A stretch of DNA of 64,000 nucleotides, taken from positions 248,001-312,000 of the forward strand of contig NZ_PCPZ01000004.1 of the NCBI RefSeq assembly GCF_002979865.1. Direction: 5' to 3'. Below are positions 32,460-41,379 of this stretch, one piece after another. Position numbers and translations under genes: made by a program. This DNA is from Arthrobacter sp. MYb214 (GTDB taxonomy: Bacteria > Actinomycetota > Actinomycetes > Actinomycetales > Micrococcaceae). The notes under the pieces are model-generated. The model searched no databases. It had not been told where the DNA came from and saw nothing but the letters and a program-made list of their open reading frames with translations. Numbering within the stretch: the first letter of the stretch is position 1; every line of letters starts with the position of its first letter.

Positions 32460-33601
32460 GCATCACCAACCTTGAATCGGTCACCCCAGTAGACATGAAC
32501 ACCTTCCGCAACGTCGTCGGCCACTTCGCCTCCGGCGTCACGGTGATCACCACGGCCGTGGACGGCCAGCTCTACGGCACCACCGCTTCGGCAGTGTCCT
32601 CCCTGTCGATGGAACCGCCAATGATGCTCGCTTGCCTGAACCGCTCCAGCTCCACCCATGACCGGGTAGTTGAAGCAGGCGTCTTCGGCATCAACATCCT
32701 GGCCGAGGACCAGGGCGCGCTGGCCTTCCACTTCGGCCGCAAGGGCGAGGACAAGTTCGCCACCGTGCCGCATACCCTCTCCGCGGAGGGCATCCCGCTG
32801 ATTGACGGCGCATTGGCCACGATCGTATGCCATGTGGCCGAAACCCCGACCGGCGGTACCCACACCGTCTTCCTGGGACTGGTCAGCCACGCTGAAGCCC
32901 ATGACCGCGAACCGCTGGCCTACTACCGCGGAACCATGGGCCGCCTCGAGCCCACCAAGGAGTTGGCTGCCTACCAGGCCACCCGCACCTGGGTGCTGCT
33001 GCGCACCAGTCCACTGGGCGAAGACCTCGACGTGGATGCCATCGCCGCGGCTTCCCGGGCCGACGCTGATCATGTAGCCAACGCGCTGGTGAAGCTGGAA
33101 AGCGAGCACCTGGTCTTCCGCACCGAAACCGGAAAATACCAGCCAAAGCCGATTACCGCAGAATTGACCGATTCGGCCTACGACTCGCGCGCCACCATCG
33201 AGTCCGGGGTGATCGCCTCGCACCTGGGCAAGATTTCCGAAGAGACCATTTCCAGCCTGCGCGAGATCACCGCGAAGCTGGCTGACCTGCGTGAGACTTC
33301 GGAATCCGACCTGGAAGAGTTCTTGGCCCTGAATGTCGCCTACCACGATGCTCTGGTTGGCGTTGCCGGCTCCAGCCAGCTGGTGGATTCCTTCCGCCGT
33401 TTGGGAATTGGCACCGTCTGGCGCCAAGCGCTGACCGCAGAGCAGTGGTCGCGCCAGCTGGACCACCGCCACGTTGCCGAATTGACTGAAGCGCTGGCTG
33501 CCGGTGACGCGCCAGCGGCCCAGGCGGCGCTTGCCGCGCACACCGAGTTCGGCAAGGCGCTGGCTCGTGAAGCAGTGGCCCGCCATGGCGGCCAGGTCTA
33601 G
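32456..33601 (+). CDS. Flavin reductase fused to a GntR/FCD-type regulatory domain
   Basis: 381 residues, about twice a normal HpaC. Residues 13-160 are a flavin reductase-like FMN-binding domain (FRNVVGHFASGVTVITTAVDG, GTTASAVSSLSMEPPMMLAC, FGINILAEDQGALA). About 172-235 fit a GntR winged helix (LGEDLDVDAIAAASRADADH, VANALVKLESEHLV, TGKYQPKP). About 240-372 fit an FCD effector domain, including the NVAYHDALVGVAG and HRHVAELTEALAAGD helices with histidines at metal-site positions. The reductase would supply FADH2 to the HpaB-type hydroxylase; the C-terminal half could bind DNA, perhaps the dyad at 29441. ATGA overlap with the preceding gene. The frame is continuous, so this is a true fusion unless the sequence is in error. 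Confidence 0.82.
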   Translation: MSITNLESVTPVDMNTFRNVVGHFASGVTVITTAVDGQLYGTTASAVSSLSMEPPMMLACLNRSSSTHDRVVEAGVFGINILAEDQGALAFHFGRKGEDKFATVPHTLSAEGIPLIDGALATIVCHVAETPTGGTHTVFLGLVSHAEAHDREPLAYYRGTMGRLEPTKELAAYQATRTWVLLRTSPLGEDLDVDAIAAASRADADHVANALVKLESEHLVFRTETGKYQPKPITAELTDSAYDSRATIESGVIASHLGKISEETISSLREITAKLADLRETSESDLEEFLALNVAYHDALVGVAGSSQLVDSFRRLGIGTVWRQALTAEQWSRQLDHRHVAELTEALAAGDAPAAQAALAAHTEFGKALAREAVARHGGQV

Positions 33602-33628
33602 GCGTTGAGGCGATAGCCACTGTGGAAA

Positions 33629-33659
33629 GGCGGCAGGTTGGAAGATCCAGCCTGCCGCC
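33629..33659 (+). terminator. Intrinsic terminator of the HpaB operon
   Basis: A 13-bp stem (33629-33641 with 33647-33659, one G-T wobble) 27 bp after the fusion gene stop, followed by GTGGCTTTTAA. Confidence 0.75.
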
Positions 33660-33687
33660 GTGGCTTTTAAAGCGTCGAAGTGCGGGC

Positions 33688-34074
33688 CTATTGCGCTGTG
33701 GCCCCGACAAAGAGGCGCAGCTTCCACTGGCCGCCGGTATTGGCCCACACCGTGCGGTTGGCAGTTGCCAGATGCTTTTCGACGCCTCCGGAAATCAGAT
33801 GCATCTTCATGCTGCCTTCGACGACCACCACGTTGCCCTCCTGGGTAACGGACTCGAAGTCGTGGCTGAGCGCCAAATATTCGACGGCCCCGGAACCGAG
33901 CAGTTCCAGCAATGAGTCGCGGTCATCGACACGACCGGTGGAGTGGGTGTACTGCAAATCCGGCTCAAGCAGGTTCCCCAAGGTTTCGAGGTCACGGGCG
34001 AGCATGGCCGAAAGGCGCCGTTCTTCTGCGATGCGCAGTTCCGATTCAAGTGCCGCAGGGTCAATAGTCGTCAA
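33688..34074 (-). CDS. NTF2-like/SnoaL-type protein (DUF4440-like)
   Basis: 128 residues. The pattern EERRLSAMLARDLETLGNLLEPDLQYTHSTGRVDDRDSLLELL and the closing TGGQWKLRLFVGATAQ are typical of the NTF2-like alpha+beta cone fold used by SnoaL-like and ketosteroid-isomerase-like proteins. Such proteins bind small hydrophobic ligands, often without a conserved catalytic set. No catalytic residue can be named. It is convergent with the HpaB operon, which ends 86 bp away, and may belong to the same metabolic setting. Confidence 0.72.
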   Translation of the reverse strand: MTTIDPAALESELRIAEERRLSAMLARDLETLGNLLEPDLQYTHSTGRVDDRDSLLELLGSGAVEYLALSHDFESVTQEGNVVVVEGSMKMHLISGGVEKHLATANRTVWANTGGQWKLRLFVGATAQ

Positions 34075-34287
34075 CGGTGATGGCTCCTAAGTAGCGTTTG
34101 GTTCGTAGGCAATCTACCAATAAGCAGTGGCGATGTGCGGATATTAGCGAGTGCTTTTACTGGGTGAGATGGAGTTTCAGGGTTGATCCCAGAAGTGGAA
34201 ACTATCAGCCGAGGGTATGAGCCGGGCACGGGATAGTTACCTCGCATCGCTGATTCCCCGGGCCGCGGAAATTTCTACGATGGAATC

Positions 34288-34833
34288 ATGCTCAAGAAAA
34301 AGTACCTCGCCACTGGCGCGCTCGCCCTTCCCTTCGCTCTCCTGCTCACCGGCTGCAGCGGTTCTGATCTCTTCGTCGACAAGTACGATGAATCCACCAC
34401 TCGAACTGCCAAAACTTCAGAGAAGGCCGTGGCCGATGGTGTGCTGCCCGACTGGGTTCCGTCCGGCGGCACCGACGTTCAGCTGGTCCAGCGCAATACC
34501 GGCGCTGAACGCATCTTCATGCTGAACTACGACGGCAAGCTGGACAGCGAACAGTGCAAGGCTCTGGAAACCGTTGGGAATCCGACCGAAGCAGAACTGG
34601 CCAAGGCCTACGCTTCTGACCCGCGCACCAAGAACCTCGAGCCTGACGAGATCTCAGCTACCCGCACCTTGGATGCCGACTGGTGGCCAGCCGATGGCCA
34701 AAGCGAGACGACTGATCTGTGCGGGCGCTTCTGGGTCCATCAGTCAGAGGGCAAGCTCTATGCCTTTGCTCCGGACATGGTTGCCCAGGTCCAAGCCATC
34801 GAGAAGGAGCGGGCCGCCAAGGAAGGCAAATAG
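34288..34833 (+). CDS. Predicted lipoprotein
   Basis: 181 residues with a lipoprotein signal: MLKKKYLATGALALPFALLL then the lipobox LTGC, with the lipidated Cys at residue 23. The mature part is soluble and acidic, contains VLPDWVPSGGTDVQLVQRNTG and two further cysteines (EQCKA, DLCGR) that may form a disulfide. I recognise no named family. The cell-surface location follows from the lipobox; function is unknown. A strong terminator follows. Confidence 0.78.
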   Translation: MLKKKYLATGALALPFALLLTGCSGSDLFVDKYDESTTRTAKTSEKAVADGVLPDWVPSGGTDVQLVQRNTGAERIFMLNYDGKLDSEQCKALETVGNPTEAELAKAYASDPRTKNLEPDEISATRTLDADWWPADGQSETTDLCGRFWVHQSEGKLYAFAPDMVAQVQAIEKERAAKEGK

Positions 34834-34854
34834 AGGCTGGCCGCCACTAGCTGG

Positions 34855-34896
34855 GCTGCAGGCCGCGAACCAGGAAACTGGTTCGCGGCCTGCAGC
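34855..34896. terminator. Bidirectional intrinsic terminator
   Basis: A perfect 19-bp stem (34855-34873 with 34878-34896) with a GAAA tetraloop, followed by TTGTTGCT. It separates the lipoprotein gene from the convergent alcohol dehydrogenase and can serve both. Confidence 0.88.
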
Positions 34897-34912
34897 TTGT
34901 TGCTCATGCGGA

Positions 34913-35995
34913 TCAGAAGCGGATCACGCTGCGGGCGATGGACCCGGTTTCCTGCTTTGCATAGGCTTCGTTGATCTCGTCGAGCTGGATCTCCTGCGCC
35001 ACCAGGTCATCGAGATTCAACCGGCCCTGCAGATAGAGCTCGGCGTAGTAGGGAATGTCATTGCGGACCGTGGAGGAGCCCATGTAGATGCCGTGGAGAT
35101 TGCGCTGCGGGATCAGCAGGTCCAGCATGATATTCATTTCCAGCGGCTTGCCCTGGGGAATGCCGATGAAATACACGTGTCCGCCGGTTTTGGCGACTTC
35201 CAGGGCCTGGCGCTGCGTGGGGGCAATGCCGATGGCTTCGAAGGAATGGTGGACTCCGCGGCCGGTGATGGCGCGGATGGCGCTGACCACGTCTTCGGTG
35301 CCGCCGTTGATGACATGGGTGGCTCCGAATTTCTTGGCCAGCTCCAGCTTCTCTGGCTGCAGGTCAATGCCGATGATGGTCTTGGCGCCGGCCAGCTTGG
35401 CTCCCTGGATGACATTCAGGCCGATGCCGCCCAAGCCGATGACCGCGACGGTTTCCCCGGGAGAAACCTTGGCGGCGTTGAGCACCGCGCCCACGCCGGT
35501 GGCTGTCGCGCAGCCAAGCACAGCAGCCTGCGCGAATGGGATTTCCTTGGGCACCCTGACCAGCTTGTTCTGGTGCAGGACCGTGTACTCGGCGAAACCG
35601 GCCACGCCGAAGCCTTCTACGCGCTCGCCGTTGCGCGTCAAGCGTGCCGGGGTATCCGGTCCGCGCAGCGCATGCTGGGGATTCAAGCAGCGGTAGGTCG
35701 CTCCGTTGACGCATTCTTCGCAGCTCCCGCAGAAGCTGATTTCCGTGGCGATGACATGGTCTCCCACTTCGAAGTCGGTGGCTTCGGGGCCTAGCGCGAC
35801 GACGGTGCCAGCCATTTCGTGGCCGACCACCATCGGCAAGGGGCGCCCGCGGTCTACGGTGGCAACTATGTGGTCCGAGTGGCACAGGCCTGCGGCTTCG
35901 ACCTTCACCAGAACTTCTTGCCCCCGCGGCTCGTCGACTTCGAGTTCCTCGATGCTGAAACCTTCGCCGATGGAGTTGATGACCGCTGCGCGCAT
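34913..35995 (-). CDS. Zinc-dependent alcohol dehydrogenase (MDR), copy 1
   Basis: 360 residues, medium-chain dehydrogenase/reductase. Catalytic zinc ligands are indicated by GLCHSD (Cys near 38) and GHEMAGTV (His near 60); structural zinc cysteines by CGSCEECVNGATYRC; the nucleotide fold by GLGGIGLNV followed by IGIDLQPEKL, where the acidic residue suggests NAD(H). It would interconvert an alcohol and an aldehyde or ketone. It is divergent from a second close paralogue, with 108 AT-rich bp between them, and a third lies at 38.6 kb. Their shared LQGRLNLDDLV/LQGRFKLDELV/LAGRLKLDALV segments show duplication. The substrate is unknown. Confidence 0.86.
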   Translation of the reverse strand: MRAAVINSIGEGFSIEELEVDEPRGQEVLVKVEAAGLCHSDHIVATVDRGRPLPMVVGHEMAGTVVALGPEATDFEVGDHVIATEISFCGSCEECVNGATYRCLNPQHALRGPDTPARLTRNGERVEGFGVAGFAEYTVLHQNKLVRVPKEIPFAQAAVLGCATATGVGAVLNAAKVSPGETVAVIGLGGIGLNVIQGAKLAGAKTIIGIDLQPEKLELAKKFGATHVINGGTEDVVSAIRAITGRGVHHSFEAIGIAPTQRQALEVAKTGGHVYFIGIPQGKPLEMNIMLDLLIPQRNLHGIYMGSSTVRNDIPYYAELYLQGRLNLDDLVAQEIQLDEINEAYAKQETGSIARSVIRF

Positions 35996-36103
35996 TGCAG
36001 ATCCTTCGTTAGATTCTTCTTCTAAAAATGCATTATTTCTAATAGTATATTTTCATTAGTGTTCTGCGTCACCCCCTTTGCGCGACTATTTTCCGGAGGA
36101 AGC

Positions 36104-37192
36104 ATGAAAGCAGCAGTCGTTTCTGAAGTTGCCGGCTCTTTTGATGTCCTGGACATCAGCATTGACAACCCCGAAGCCCATGAAGTCCTCATTGACGTGA
36201 AGGCCAGCGGCCTGTGCCACTCGGATTTGCACGTGGCGACGTCGGACATCGGCTTCCCCATGCCAGCGGTGCTCGGCCACGAAGTCTCGGGTCTGGTCGT
36301 GGGCGTCGGTTCGGCTGTCACCTCGCTCTCGGTGGGGGACCGCGTGGTGACTTCTCCAGTGCACAGCTGCGGGGTCTGCAAGGGATGCCGCACCGGCAAA
36401 CCCTACCAGTGCCGCGTGCCCTCGCACACCGACCGCACCGCGCAGCAGAATCCGCGATTGTCCCTGGGTGGGCAGCGGCTCACCCAGTTCATCGGTGTTG
36501 GCGGCTTCGCGGAACAGGTGCTGGTGCATGAGAACACCGTCGTAAGGGTTCCGGACGCTATCCCGTTCGACCGCGCGGCGCTGCTTGGCTGTGGAGTGGT
36601 CACGGGTGCTGGCGCGGCTATTAATACCGCGCGCATCCGTCCAGGCGATACCGTTGCCGTGATCGGCGCCGGTGGTGTCGGGCTGAACGTCATCCAGGGC
36701 GCGAAACTGGCTGGCGCGACCCGCATCATCGCTATCGACCTGCAGCCGGCCAAGCTGGAGCTGGCCAAGGTCTTCGGTGCCACCGACGTCATCAACGGCG
36801 GGGAGGGCGATGCGGTGGAAACCGTCAAGCGGATTGCTGGCGGGGGAGTGACGCATGCCTTCGAGGTCATCGGCCTGCAAGCCACCAGCGAGCAGGCGGT
36901 GGCCATGCTGGAAATCGGCGGCACCGCGTACCTGATTGGCGTTCACAAGCCCGGCGCGCAGATCAGCATCACCCCATTTGGAGACCTGATGGGACGCCAG
37001 AAGGGCATCCGTGGCGTGGCCATGGGGTCGAGCAACATCCAGGTGGACATCCCCATGTACGCCGAGTTGTATCTGCAGGGCCGTTTCAAGCTCGACGAAC
37101 TGGTGTCAGCGCATATCAGCTTGGATGAAATCGACAAGGGATACGAGCAGCTGCGTGGCGGTGCGGTGGCCCGAAGCGTGATTACCTTCTAG
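36104..37192 (+). CDS. Zinc-dependent alcohol dehydrogenase (MDR), copy 2
   Basis: 362 residues from the ATG at 36104, with GGAGGA in front; the longer reading from 36059 is unnecessary. Catalytic zinc motifs GLCHSD and GHEVSGLV, structural zinc CGVCKGCRTGKPYQC, and GAGGVGLNV with IAIDLQPAKL for NAD binding. Very similar to copy 1 and to the copy at 38.6 kb, with which it also shares the HKPGAQ segment. Divergent from copy 1; a clear terminator follows. Probably an alcohol oxidiser for the transported or aromatic substrates handled in this region (inference). Confidence 0.86.
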   Translation: MKAAVVSEVAGSFDVLDISIDNPEAHEVLIDVKASGLCHSDLHVATSDIGFPMPAVLGHEVSGLVVGVGSAVTSLSVGDRVVTSPVHSCGVCKGCRTGKPYQCRVPSHTDRTAQQNPRLSLGGQRLTQFIGVGGFAEQVLVHENTVVRVPDAIPFDRAALLGCGVVTGAGAAINTARIRPGDTVAVIGAGGVGLNVIQGAKLAGATRIIAIDLQPAKLELAKVFGATDVINGGEGDAVETVKRIAGGGVTHAFEVIGLQATSEQAVAMLEIGGTAYLIGVHKPGAQISITPFGDLMGRQKGIRGVAMGSSNIQVDIPMYAELYLQGRFKLDELVSAHISLDEIDKGYEQLRGGAVARSVITF

Positions 37193-37220
37193 ATTTATCG
37201 ACGCCGGTCGCTGAACGAAG

Positions 37221-37253
37221 CAAGGCCAGCAGTTCACTGATCTGCTGGCCTTG
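37221..37253 (+). terminator. Intrinsic terminator after alcohol dehydrogenase copy 2
   Basis: A 12-bp perfect stem (37221-37232 with 37242-37253, 9-nt loop), 28 bp after the stop, followed by TTTCATG. Confidence 0.75.
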
Positions 37254-37275
37254 TTTCATGTTCTGGGGGGTGCTG

Positions 37276-37464
37276 CTACTCTCCGGTCTGCGCGCGGCGC
37301 TGTATGCGCGTGGCGTACAAGACGCAGCCCAGCAACCCGATGAAGCTGAGCGCAACCGCCACGGACCCGGTGATGCCGGGCAGGTGCTGGTTCCAGGTCA
37401 TGTTCAGGGTGACAAGCAGAGACACCAGAAATCCTCCGGTGAGGTAACTGATTGCCGAACTCAT
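37276..37464 (-). CDS. Small two-span membrane protein
   Basis: 62 residues from the ATG at 37464, with GGAAGG six bases upstream. Two hydrophobic helices (about 7-22 and 32-50) are joined by a short loop, and the C-terminus is basic. I recognise no family. It lies between two convergent or tail-to-head units and has no clear functional link. Confidence 0.5.
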   Translation of the reverse strand: MSSAISYLTGGFLVSLLVTLNMTWNQHLPGITGSVAVALSFIGLLGCVLYATRIQRRAQTGE

Positions 37465-37544
37465 GGTGAACCTTCCGTGGGCAGAACGTGCTCCCGTGAG
37501 CCTAGCATCGCGCCAGTCCCTGTCCAAGGATTTGCCGGTGCTGG

Positions 37545-38534
37545 TTATTTGCGAGACGCGTGCTCCCAGAGCACTTCATCCACTGTTACGGGCTTGTCAA
37601 TGAGCTCGAAGCGTGCCATTGTATCCAGGCCTGACTGGAAAGCCTCTGCATCGAACGCCGTGCCTGCCAAGGCGAACCGCGTTGGAGCTTTTTCCACCGG
37701 AATCTGGTTGACCTCGGCGTGTATCTTCTGCACTTCCTCGAGGTTTGCTGCATCGGAGTAGAACTCCACTGCCTCTTTCATGGCCGATACGAAGGCCTTG
37801 GCAGTATCTGGATTCGCACCGGCCCACTGGGAAGTGCTTAGCCACAAAGTGCCCGGCTGATTCCCCTGGTACTCGCGGACCGGGTTGCCCAAGGAGGGGA
37901 AGCCGGCCGCAATCATCTGGTGGTAGAAGACGTCGCTGGGGACGACCGCGTCAACGGTCCCGGTCTCCACCGCGGCCTGCATCCCGGCGTAGGGCATGCC
38001 CACTTCGCTGAACTCCTCGGCGCCCACCCCTGCGTCTTCCAGGGCTTGGAAGACCGGCAGATCGCTGCCGGTCTTCACGCCGATGACACCGATGGTCTTG
38101 CCCTTGAGATCGGCAAGCCTCGCAATCCCAGAGTCCTTGGCGACGAGCACTCCGGAGTTATCGACGTTCGGGTCGACCACGCCATTCGAAGCCAGCGCTT
38201 CGATCGGCAGGCCCTTTGACACGGAGGTGGCGACGTTGACCCAGGAACCGGTGGCGATGTCCACCTCGCCGGAGATAGCAGAAGCAATCTGGGCGGCGGG
38301 GTCTGCGCCATTGATGATTTCAACCTCCAAGCCATGGTCTTCGAAGAAGCCTTGGGATTCGGCGAGGTAAGCCGGCTCGAACTGGATGCCGGCCACCGAG
38401 ACCTTCAGCGGGATCAAGCCGCCCGGTGTTTCGGCGCCTTGCCCAGCGTTGCCGCAAGAGGCCAAGGCCATGGTGGAAACGAGCAGGACCGCGGACAGGG
38501 GCAGGGCCCGGCGCGCGGAAGATGGAGTTCTCAA
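37545..38534 (-). CDS. ABC transporter substrate-binding lipoprotein (SsuA/TauA/NMT1-like), second copy
   Basis: About 329 residues if started at the TTG at 38534, which has GAGG upstream and gives a standard lipoprotein signal ([17 protein letters not shown], lipobox ALASC); an ATG at 38609 would overlap the alcohol dehydrogenase. The binding-protein fold of the sulfonate/nitrate/thiamine-precursor type is shown by [41 protein letters not shown] and [15 protein letters not shown]. It is clearly homologous to the operon's first binding protein (42239). It lies last in the operon, after an alcohol dehydrogenase, so the single permease may use two receptors. Confidence 0.83.
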   Translation of the reverse strand: MRTPSSARRALPLSAVLLVSTMALASCGNAGQGAETPGGLIPLKVSVAGIQFEPAYLAESQGFFEDHGLEVEIINGADPAAQIASAISGEVDIATGSWVNVATSVSKGLPIEALASNGVVDPNVDNSGVLVAKDSGIARLADLKGKTIGVIGVKTGSDLPVFQALEDAGVGAEEFSEVGMPYAGMQAAVETGTVDAVVPSDVFYHQMIAAGFPSLGNPVREYQGNQPGTLWLSTSQWAGANPDTAKAFVSAMKEAVEFYSDAANLEEVQKIHAEVNQIPVEKAPTRFALAGTAFDAEAFQSGLDTMARFELIDKPVTVDEVLWEHASRK

Positions 38535-38577
38535 GATGGCCTCGTCGAGCTTGAAGGGGATATGAAGTGGCAGGCAA

Positions 38578-39687
38578 TCAGCTGAAATCTGTGATGACCG
38601 AACGGGCAACGCCCTGCCCGGCCTTCATCGCTGCGAAGCCCTCGTTGATCTGCGAGATATGAAGTTCCCGGGCAACGAGCGCGTCGAGCTTGAGGCGCCC
38701 GGCAAGATAGTGCTCGGTGTATTTGGGGACATCACGTTGCGGGCTGGAAGAGCCCATATAGATCCCGTGCAGGCTGCGCTGCGGCCCAATGATGTCGGAC
38801 ATGGCATCCAGCGGCAGTTGCGCGCCGGGCTTATGCAACCCGACCAGATAGGCATCCCCGCCTACACGGGTCATGCGCACCGCCTGCAAGCTGGTGGCCT
38901 GCAGGCCGATCATCTCGAAGGAATGATCCACCCCGCCGCCGGTGATTTCCTGGACCTTGGCGACAGCGTCTCCACTGCCGCCATTGATCGTGTGCGTTGC
39001 CCCGAATTCGCGGGCCAGTTCCAGCTTCTCATCGCTCAGATCCACTGCGATGATCTTCGAAGCGCCGGCGATCTGGGCGGCATTGATCGCGTTCAACCCG
39101 ATGCCTCCAGCGCCAATGACTGCGACGGATTGCCCCTGGGCCACCTGGGCGGAGTTGAACACTGCCCCGGCACCGGTCAGCGTGGAGCAGGCCATCACCG
39201 CGGCTTGGGCGAAGGGCAACTCCTCGGGAATCCTTACTGCCTGGTTGGCATGCACCAAGGTGTACTGGGAAAATCCGCCGGTGCCGAACATCTGCATCAC
39301 CGGCTGATCCTTGCAGCTGGCGCGCGGTGCTTGGCCGGCCGTGCGCAGCGTGCTGGGGCGGTTGGCGCAACGGTATTCCTGGCCCGAAAGGCACAGGGCG
39401 CACTGCGCGCAGTATTGGATCAAGCTGGCCAGCACGTGGTCTCCCGCAGTGAAACCGCAGGCTTGGTTGCCGGTGCTGAGCACCACCCCGGCAACTTCAT
39501 GGCCCAGCAGCAGCGGGGCAGGAAGGCCCAGATCCATGCCCGCCAGGTGGGCATCGGACTGGCACAGTCCAACTGCTTTGACTTCGATCAGCAATTCCGC
39601 GCCCAGCGGAGCATCAACGTGGATGTCCTCAATGCTGAAGCTGCCATCGCCGTGCCTTGCCAGTGCTGCCCGTGCGCTGAGTGCCAT
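38578..39687 (-). CDS. Zinc-dependent alcohol dehydrogenase (MDR), copy 3, inside the ABC operon
   Basis: 369 residues. Motifs: GLCQSD (catalytic Cys, with Gln replacing the His of copies 1 and 2), GHEVAGVV, CAQCALCLSGQEYRC for structural zinc, GAGGIGLNA and IAVDLSDEKL for NAD. It starts 5 bp after the ABC ATPase stop and is followed by the second binding protein, so it is an operon member rather than a neighbour. This implies that the imported compound is an alcohol or is converted to one. It is the most diverged of the three paralogues. Confidence 0.86.
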   Translation of the reverse strand: MALSARAALARHGDGSFSIEDIHVDAPLGAELLIEVKAVGLCQSDAHLAGMDLGLPAPLLLGHEVAGVVLSTGNQACGFTAGDHVLASLIQYCAQCALCLSGQEYRCANRPSTLRTAGQAPRASCKDQPVMQMFGTGGFSQYTLVHANQAVRIPEELPFAQAAVMACSTLTGAGAVFNSAQVAQGQSVAVIGAGGIGLNAINAAQIAGASKIIAVDLSDEKLELAREFGATHTINGGSGDAVAKVQEITGGGVDHSFEMIGLQATSLQAVRMTRVGGDAYLVGLHKPGAQLPLDAMSDIIGPQRSLHGIYMGSSSPQRDVPKYTEHYLAGRLKLDALVARELHISQINEGFAAMKAGQGVARSVITDFS

Positions 39688-39692
39688 GGGGA

Positions 39693-40499
39693 TCAGTCCT
39701 GGCGCAGGCGCACGAGGATCCGTGCGCGGGCCTCGGTGAAGCGCGGGTCAGCCTTGGTGGCCAGCTGGTCGCGGGTCTCGCCGAAACCGGTGACGATCTC
39801 GTCGACTACGGTGGCCGGCTTCTCCGCGATCACGACCACCTTGTCGGCCAGGTACAGCGCTTCGTCGATGTCGTGGGTGACCAGCAGGATCGTCACACCC
39901 AGCTTGTGCTGCAAGTCCAGCACGAGGTCTTCGAGGTCGAAGCGGGTCTGCGCATCAACCGAGGCGAAGGGCTCATCCATGAGCAGCACCTTCGCGTTGT
40001 AGGCCAAGGCGCGGGCAATGGCCACGCGTTGCTGCATGCCTCCTGACATTTCCCAGGGGAACTTGCCGCCTTGGCCTTCAAGGCCCACGGCAGCCAGATG
40101 CTCATCGGCCAGCTTGTTGCGCTCGGCCTTGCCGATGCCCTTGCCCTGCAGCGGGAAGGCCACGTTTTCGCGGGTGGTCATCCACGGCATCAGCGAACGC
40201 GAGTAGTCCTGGAAGACCACGGCGAGATCGGGGTGCGGGCCGTTGATCTTCGTGCCGGAAACCTCGATGGTTCCGGCTTTTGGCTTCAGCAAGCCGGAAA
40301 GGCATCGCAGCAAGGTGGTCTTGCCGACGCCCGACGGGCCGACTATCGAGATGAACTGGCCATACTCCACGTCCAGATCCAAATTCTCCAGGATCTTGTT
40401 TTCGGCCGGGCCGGCGCCATAGCTCATGGACATGCCGCGAACCTTCATGAGCAATGGTTTGGTTTCCATGGTCGTTTCAACGGGTGCTTGGGTGGTCAT
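39693..40499 (-). CDS. ABC transporter ATPase (SsuB/TauB-like)
   Basis: 268 residues from the ATG at 40499, with AAGGAG upstream. One ATP-binding domain: Walker A GPSGVGKT, Q-loop VVFQDYSRSLMPW, signature MSGGMQQRVAIARAL, Walker B VLLMDEPFASVD and H-loop LLVTHDIDEAL. The LMPW/TTRENVAF region is typical of the nitrate/sulfonate/taurine class. It powers import through the two permeases encoded just upstream. A longer frame exists but runs into the permease gene. Confidence 0.9.
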   Translation of the reverse strand: MTTQAPVETTMETKPLLMKVRGMSMSYGAGPAENKILENLDLDVEYGQFISIVGPSGVGKTTLLRCLSGLLKPKAGTIEVSGTKINGPHPDLAVVFQDYSRSLMPWMTTRENVAFPLQGKGIGKAERNKLADEHLAAVGLEGQGGKFPWEMSGGMQQRVAIARALAYNAKVLLMDEPFASVDAQTRFDLEDLVLDLQHKLGVTILLVTHDIDEALYLADKVVVIAEKPATVVDEIVTGFGETRDQLATKADPRFTEARARILVRLRQD

Positions 40500-40545
40500 G
40501 GGATTCTCCTTGGTCAGAAGATGGAAGGTCGGACGGAAACGGAGG

Positions 40546-41379
40546 CTACTGGGCGCCGGAGGCGTGGTACCAGCGCAGGATCCGTTTTTCGACGAGCACG
40601 AAGAGGATCGAGATGATGTAGCCGATGACACCGACCAGCAGTGCGCCGGCCCATGTCTCCGGAACCTTGAAGGTGGCCGAGGAATTCAGGATGTAGAAGC
40701 CCAGGCCTTCAATGGAGGCGAACATTTCCGAAACCACCATCACGGTGATGCCGATCGGCAATGCGACGCGGATACCGGCCACGATCTGCGGGGTGGCACC
40801 GGGCAGGATCACGCGGCGGAAGTGCAGGCCCCGGGGAATGCGGTAGACCTTGGAGAACTTGCGCACCGTTGGCTCGATGCCCAAGATGCCGTCGATGGTG
40901 TTCAGCAGGATCGGCCACATGCAGGCGAAGGCGATGGTGCCCATCTTCGGGCCCTGCCCCATGCCGAAGACGCCGATGATCATCGGAACCAGTGCTGCCT
41001 GCGGGACAGCGCGGAAGAAGTGGATGATCGGGTCAACGATCTTCAGCAGCAACGGGACTTCGCCCAGCAGCAGTCCGCCGCAGATGCCGAAGAAGGCAGC
41101 CAGGGCCAAGCCGACAAAGAGATTGGACAGCGAGTACCAGGCGCCGGAAATAATCACGCCGTTGCCCAGGTCGCGGACCAAGGCTTCGAGGATGGACTCC
41201 AGCGAGGGGATGAAGAAGTTCGTGGAGTTTGCCGAGCCGAACCACCAAGCCGCAACCACGGCAACGATGAGCCATGAAGAAACCAGTATCTTGCGTCCGG
41301 CGGCCGCCGAGGAACTCGGAGCCTTGGCTTTCGAAGCGCGTGATGGCACTGCGGGGGCGTTCAAAGTTGCGTTAGTCAT
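40546..41379 (-). CDS. ABC transporter permease (SsuC/TauC-like), second
   Basis: 277 residues with about six membrane helices and the BPD_transp_1 domain. The cytoplasmic coupling (EAA-type) region is visible in FSKVYRIPRGLHFRRVILPGATPQIVAGIRVALP. A variable N-terminal cytoplasmic segment of about 35 residues precedes the first helix. Its ATG overlaps the end of the preceding permease by 8 bp. With that permease it forms a heterodimeric channel (inference), because two different permeases and one ATPase are encoded together. Confidence 0.88.
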   Translation of the reverse strand: MTNATLNAPAVPSRASKAKAPSSSAAAGRKILVSSWLIVAVVAAWWFGSANSTNFFIPSLESILEALVRDLGNGVIISGAWYSLSNLFVGLALAAFFGICGGLLLGEVPLLLKIVDPIIHFFRAVPQAALVPMIIGVFGMGQGPKMGTIAFACMWPILLNTIDGILGIEPTVRKFSKVYRIPRGLHFRRVILPGATPQIVAGIRVALPIGITVMVVSEMFASIEGLGFYILNSSATFKVPETWAGALLVGVIGYIISILFVLVEKRILRWYHASGAQ

